DNA from: Theobroma cacao
Taxonomy: Eukaryota; Streptophyta; Magnoliopsida; Malvales; Malvaceae
Direction of reading: 5' to 3'
Length of the DNA: 64,000 bases
Assembly: GCF_000208745.1 (NCBI RefSeq)
Contig: NC_030850.1
Coordinates: 36,126,803 to 36,190,802, forward strand
The translations under genes were made by a program, and so were the position numbers. This document shows, piece after piece, positions 59,203-64,000 of this stretch. Below the pieces are notes generated by a model. That model was given only the letters and a program-made list of their open reading frames with translations, ran no database searches and had not been told where the DNA came from. Each line of letters starts with the position of its first letter. Position 1 is the first letter of the stretch.

Positions 59203-61373
59203 ATGTATATTGAGGAATTGAAGGAAGGGGAGCAGCAGGATGAAGATCTGAGTAAATTGTGTGGAGAGAGCCTGGTTGTTTGGGATGCAAAAAGGGTTTT
59301 GGTAGGAGCAGGATCACGTGCTCTTTTTTATCCAACTTTGTTCTACAATGTTGTCAGGAACAAGATTCAGTCTGAGTTTAGATGGTGGGATAGGGTTGAT
59401 GAGGTATAACACTAATTCATTTGCCTTTTCTTTATGCAATTATCTTTTGCTGGAATGTTTTTTCCCTTTTATGTTAGAATATGACATATTATTATAGTGA
59501 ATTATGCCTTAAAACTATGAATTGTAAAGGTGATTTTGTTGTTGCAATATTATGTAGCTATTGGGCAAGGGAAGGGAGTGGGGATTGGGGAGGAGGGATT
59601 TCGATCTTAATATTCTGTTTTTGTTGCAATTCTGCTGATGATATCTTTTACAAATTTAGATCTCATCATTAACTTGATATTTAATTGACCATTTAGCAGT
59701 CATGCTTCCATGTCTTTAGAATCTCACCGTCTAAACTTTGAGGTCAGCCTAGTAGTTTGATTTTCAAGCTCTGACAGATAGAGCAATATTTCACTTGATT
59801 GTTAATCAGGCTGATGATGCATGTTGTTGTTCATATTGCTTTATCTGTTAAATTGTTTTCTTTAGCTCACTTTGCCTTGGTTTCAGTTTATTTTGTTAGG
59901 TGCCGTGCCTTTCCCTACTGATGTGCCCCGCTTAAAGGCACTTGGTGTCTCTGGAGTTGTGACCTTAAATGAACCATACGAGACTTTGGTCCCAACATCA
60001 CTATATTATGTAAGTATACTCTTTGCAGATTTCATGTTATGTTGTCTATGTTAATTCTGTAGATATGGAATATAAGTTGAAATAAATAATCAGAAAATTT
60101 TAGACAGTAGTGGTTTCATGAAAAATGTACCTAGTTGCCTTGAAAAGTTACATAATTTGAGCTATCTTTAAATGAGTTAAGAATTTAGATGTGGAAACCA
60201 GAGTGCTTTAAACTTGACCCTTTTCATCTATACTTTGAAGGTACTCAGTGCATTTTTTAGCTATGATATGAACCAAAGAATGCATGGAAAATTTTCTTCA
60301 AGTTTTTATTCATGAGAAAAAAAAAATTAGAAATGCTGCATATCACCTTCTATCAGAAAAATAATACTAGTCTTTTTTTATCCAATCACACATAACCCTC
60401 AAAGCTCAAATATTCATGGTTTTTGTTCTTATGCATTGTTAGGCTCACAACATTGATCATCTGGTGATACCTACAAGGGACTATCTTTTTGCTCCTTCAT
60501 TTGCTGACATATGCCAAGCTGTAGACTTCATTCATAGTATGTATCTTCTGGGGTTTGTCTTTATTGTTAGTCAAGTATATAAATTTTTTGGCTTCACATT
60601 TACTTATTTGGTTTCCTTTTTGGTGCTTTATGAAGATAATGCATCTCTTGGAAAGACCACATATGTTCACTGCAAGGCTGGTCGAGGGCGCAGCACAACT
60701 ATTGTTCTCTGCTACTTGGTATGCAATGATCAAAATTAATTGAGTATCCAACTGACTCTAGGAAGCAGTCTTATCCTTTTTTAATTATAACAGGTGGAAC
60801 ATAGGCATATGACACCTGATGCAGCTTACGAATATGTCAGATCTATCAGACCTAGGGTACTTCTGGCGTCTGCACAGCGGCAGGTATGCCTTAATGGGTG
60901 TTATTCTATTCTTGTTTTATTGTTATTGATTTGGCAGATAGTTTTTACTACTTCTTGTGATATGAATGGTTATGTTCTTCTTAGTCTCATATCATCTTAA
61001 TCCGTTGATATAGGCTGTTCAAGACTACTATCTTCTCAAAATTAAAAATAATGGAATTCCTGGAAACTCTTGGCACATGATAGTGAAGAAAACCCTAGTT
61101 CTTCCAGCAAAACAGGATACAGCAGCCTTTGATGATGGCTCTGTAGTTGTCATAACAGAGTCAGACCTTGATGGATATGATGCTAGCTTTGATGCAGGCG
61201 TGTCAGCTACAGAGATGTTGGGAGAGGGAAGCCTGGCTGGCAGGTTTCAGTTTGCTAGTCAGGCGGCTATTGCCAGACTTTCATGCCTATGGCTTCGTTG
61301 CTATGCAGATCAGAAGACATCAAGGAAGCCTGGTCCTTTGAGCAGTCTTGGTATCGACATCCGGGTTTATTGA
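59203..61373 (+). CDS. PTPMT1: PTPMT1-type phosphatidylglycerophosphate phosphatase (dual-specificity fold)
   Basis: Six exons: 59203-59403, 59887-60009, 60443-60536, 60636-60718, 60794-60883 and 61014-61373; all phases agree, product 316 residues. Plant PTPMT blocks in order: DAKRVLVGAGSRALFYPTLF, NKIQSEFRWWDRVDEFILLG, AVPFPTDVPRLKALGV, GVVTLNEPYETLVP and the catalytic loop HCKAGRGRS with nucleophile Cys152 and Arg158 (CX5R complete). RSIRPRVLLASAQRQ follows. Exon 6 encodes the plant-specific C-terminal extension, ending in a stretch with IARLSCLWLR. Family members remove phosphate from phosphatidylglycerophosphate, the step before phosphatidylglycerol and cardiolipin. Arabidopsis has two such genes and I cannot say which is closer. 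Confidence 0.9.
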
Positions 61374-62408
61374 TTCATTGATGTTAATTTGAGCTTGTTT
61401 TTTATTTTTGTCAACTTCCCATTTTTTTCAGAAAGCACATTGTGTTTTTGTGTTATTTCATTTTTGGTTGGGTCAGTCAGAGAATGAAGTATATACTCAT
61501 TCCTGGTTAACTCAAGTGAGAGAGAAACGTATAGAGAGCGAGTTTAGTTTTCGTATCTTTCCAGAAGCATAGAGATTGAGGAAGCATGTGTACATTGGTA
61601 GGCGTGGCATTTCGTGGTAAGTTTCAATTGTACTGCAAGTTTTAGTTGTTTAGGTGGGGAAAGACTTCCTAAGTTTGTACATGGATCAAAATGTGAGATG
61701 TTTCTGCAAAATGTTGTCATATTTATCGATCTGCTTATCTCCCAGCATATGCATACCTGTGTACTTGGAAATACCAATTTGCCATGTTCCCCACCAAATC
61801 CAGTTAAACAGCCTTACTCCAAATGAAAGGAGCTGCAGGTTTCTTACAGTTTCCTATGATGTACAAGGTGGTCTGAAAACCAGTCTCTGGGAAAAATGAC
61901 AGTACCTCTTTCTTCTTGAAAGGTTGCTTACTGAAAAATTCATGATGGAGCATTCCTTCAATGTCAGTTCAGAATGAGATAAAGATGAATTTTAGATTTA
62001 TAAATAAAAATTTTATTTTACATAACAGACAGAATTTTTGGCTTAAAAATATGGGTTCATGACGATATAAAAAAATTGTTCAAATCTTCACCGATATTGG
62101 ATTATTACGAGAGATATTAAGGTCAAGGTAAGTTTAAATTAAAATAGGTTTCTCTCTTTTATGAGCAAAAAATTAATGTAATAAAAAAAATTGAACAATT
62201 AATAAGAGATGGAATGAATTTTAGACTTATAAGTTGAAAATTGTAATATATGCCTTTTGTTAAAGATAATAAAAATAAGTTACTTCCCTTGGTATCATGT
62301 GACTAATTTTATGTTATCAATACTTTGAATGTGCTCGAAATATATTTGGTGAACTCAGTTGACTGATTAAACATGGAGATTCAAACTCAAAATGTCTATT
62401 AAAAAGAT
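61374..62408. other. PTPMT 3' UTR and intergenic DNA
   Basis: The 3' UTR of the phosphatase gene extends into AT-rich sequence. No coding gene is recognised. Confidence 0.5.
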
Positions 62409-62639
62409 TCATATTTCACAGTGGAAAAGGATAGAACAAGAGCAACGTACTAAATTGAACATGTAATAAACCTTTTGGGGAAGTAAGGGAAATATTAAGA
62501 AATGGCAGGGGGTGTTGTGATATTTAGACAATTTACCCGCAACTGAGGATAACATACGAGCAAACTGCAAAACGGCTATTCCAGCCTGGAAAAGAAGCCA
62601 TGCCCATGATTCTCTCAAGTCCTCTTCTGTCGAAGCCAT
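62409..62639 (-). CDS. Small hypothetical protein or first exon
   Basis: The ATG at 62639 opens MASTEEDLRESWAWLLFQAG and continues IAVLQFARMLSSVAG, an acidic start followed by a 20-residue hydrophobic helix. The frame then runs on to 62409 (76 residues), but the later part looks less coding-like, and a GTAAAT donor after SSVAG (about 62536) suggests that only the first 35 or so residues are exon. No second exon could be placed. It faces away from the gene at the right edge. Family not recognised. Confidence 0.4.
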   Translation of the reverse strand: MASTEEDLRESWAWLLFQAGIAVLQFARMLSSVAGKLSKYHNTPCHFLIFPLLPQKVYYMFNLVRCSCSILFHCEI

Positions 62640-63596
62640 CGTTTCTCTGTAAGTCTCTTTTCCTCTGTCATACATTTACATTTGTATATCTCCATAACCA
62701 TGGGATTGAACACTTTGTCGTTCTTCGAACAGAGATTTTGCTTTCCATTTCTGCGTGTCTCTAATTTGCTCTTTGAAATTTCTTCTCCTTAATTCTCAAT
62801 TCTTACTCTCCTTGAATGGGATAAGAAGAACTTGGGGTAGCGAGTTAAGTGGAAAGTACTTGACCCCTGAAGTGATTCTAGAATTATAGAAAGAAAATCT
62901 ATGTCTCTGTTGGTAACAACTTAACGACTTAATGTACCTGGAAACAACTTAACGACTTAATGTACCTGGAAACAACTCTGCGGAAGCAACTTTTAACTGG
63001 AAACTCAGTTAGGTAACTTCCATAGAATTATGAAGAGGCAAGCAAGGACATTTACTGTTAGCTTTTGGCTTTCTCGTTTGATGCGACAGGATTTTTCATT
63101 ACTTCTTGTACTTTATTCCGTAGTGCTTAGACTATCAATGCACTTTGATTAACCTTTTGACAATCAGAATGTTTTCCTGACGCACAAGTATTTGGTCAAT
63201 TCATCATCACTGTGTTTATTGACATGAAATCCTTGTTTATTTAGTATATTACTAGTTTCTGGTGGTGCCTATTTGAACCTCTTATGTTCTGTTTGATCTT
63301 TGAACTGTGAACTACATTGGGTTTTGACCACTCTTGGTTCTTGTTGTTATCTTTCAAGCATTACTTTTCTCAATCAAACAATTAACTTACATGTGTACCT
63401 CTTAAAATATTAGTATGTCTTGTTCATACTTTTTGACATCCGACATTTCAGCATATTCCAGGGTAGGAATTTTCTCCACTCAAAAGAAGAAAAATGCATT
63501 TTGCTGCTTGAGTCACAGCTTGAAAGATAACGGGTGAGCCTTTGTTACAATCTCCTTGTTTCCTGTATTTTAAAGGTTGCTTAGGTCCTTACCTTC
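62640..63596. other. Divergent upstream region with a 28-bp tandem repeat
   Basis: Leader or promoter DNA between the two small divergent genes. It contains a 28-base tandem repeat at about 62914-62977 (AACAACTTAACGACTTAATG plus TACCTGGA, about 2.3 units). No gene is visible; part of this could be intron of the gene at 63597. Confidence 0.5.
62914..62977. repeat. 28-bp tandem repeat, about 2.3 units
   Basis: The phrase AACAACTTAACGACTTAATG followed by TACCTGGA occurs twice in succession, and AACAACT starts a third unit. Confidence 0.8.
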
Positions 63597-63825
63597 ATGT
63601 TCACGGCCAGAGTGCAGAACAGATATGTATCCCATCAGGAGGGAAACTCAAGTCGTAGGTTTCTTCTTTTCCTTTTGGTCTCATCAGGCCTGTCTCCAAC
63701 CTTGTCTTCCTCTGGAAAGACCAAGAGTAAGAACCCCTATGATGAAAAACGCTTGCTAGAACAGAATAAAAGGAGACAGAAAGAGAACAATGCTCCCGAT
63801 GACTTTCCAAATTTCATCAGAGAAG
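63597..63825 (+). CDS. Hypothetical plant protein, partial at window end
   Basis: The ATG at 63597 starts MFTARVQNRYVSHQEGNSSR, a basic, Ser-rich opening that could be an organelle import signal. It continues through LSPTLSSSGKTKSKN to the charged stretch PYDEKRLLEQNKRRQKENNA and DDFPNFIRE. A GT donor after 63825 suggests the exon ends there; the frame itself runs to 63920 but loses coding character. Upstream exons are possible, since a putative leader extends back toward 62700. I think the KNPYDEKRLLEQNKR part is a conserved plant sequence but cannot name the family. Confidence 0.45.
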
Positions 63826-64000
63826 GTTTGTGTTGCAATGATAGAAAGTCAAACAGTGTAGCAATGTCTAGCAGAATGTACTTCATCTACAAGTATTATA
63901 CCCATTCTGAACCCAAATAATCTTTCTGATCAACATATTTGTGATTTTTCTTCATCTATCATTCTCTCTTTCTCTCTGAGGAAGCCAAGGAGGGAAGGAT

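Noticed and set aside
63655..63687. A 33-base intron (GTAGGT to TCAG) in the last gene
   Set aside because: Too short for a plant intron, and the frame is open through it, so the exon is read as continuous.

Overview
This is nuclear DNA from a core eudicot plant. Genes have GT-AG introns, intergenic DNA is AT-rich and carries microsatellites, and every recognisable protein is a plant family. The species cannot be named from the sequence. Two single N characters (2642 and 20658) sit exactly at breaks in homology, so the window is probably three contigs joined together. Two copy-number events in the left half may therefore be assembly effects.

Left part (1-29.5 kb): a tandem array of DUF247 (UPF0481) genes, all on the minus strand. 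Four are intact (287-1591, 3695-4936, 8757-9983, 12419-13876). One is a frameshifted near-copy of the first (17841-19146). One is cut off at an N (20659-21643). Three are pseudogenes (15128-15716, 22914-23790, 26455-27768). The copies share an intron in the 5' leader. They are separated by recurring blocks: X (four copies, plus strand), Y (three copies) and a GGGCC/CACG-rich block, so several-kb units have been duplicated, recombined and gene-converted. A small two-exon gene (7007-7259) is caught in the array and has a second, fragmentary copy at 12013.

Right part (32-64 kb): ordinary single-copy genes. In order: a DUF1639 protein (-), an mTERF protein resembling MTERF18/SHOT1 (-), a three-KH-domain RNA-binding protein (+, head-to-head with mTERF), a 7.5-kb intergenic region, an HD-Zip class II factor of the HAT3 type (+), the ARPC5 subunit of the Arp2/3 complex (-), a DUF761 membrane protein (+, head-to-head with ARPC5), a PTPMT1-type lipid phosphatase (+), and two small partly resolved genes at the right edge. 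From memory, the neighbourhood DUF761 - HAT3 - mTERF18 - DUF1639 matches Arabidopsis At3g60380 to At3g60410, which supports the names.

The most interesting points are two. First, the DUF247 array shows recombination in progress: promoter swapping, a conversion tract and truncations inherited by duplication. Second, the intergenic region upstream of the HD-Zip II gene carries 13 perfect CACGTG G-boxes in about 2.9 kb. It includes two related modules that each start with a perfect HD-Zip II site (CAATGATTG), which looks like a shade-response and autoregulatory region.
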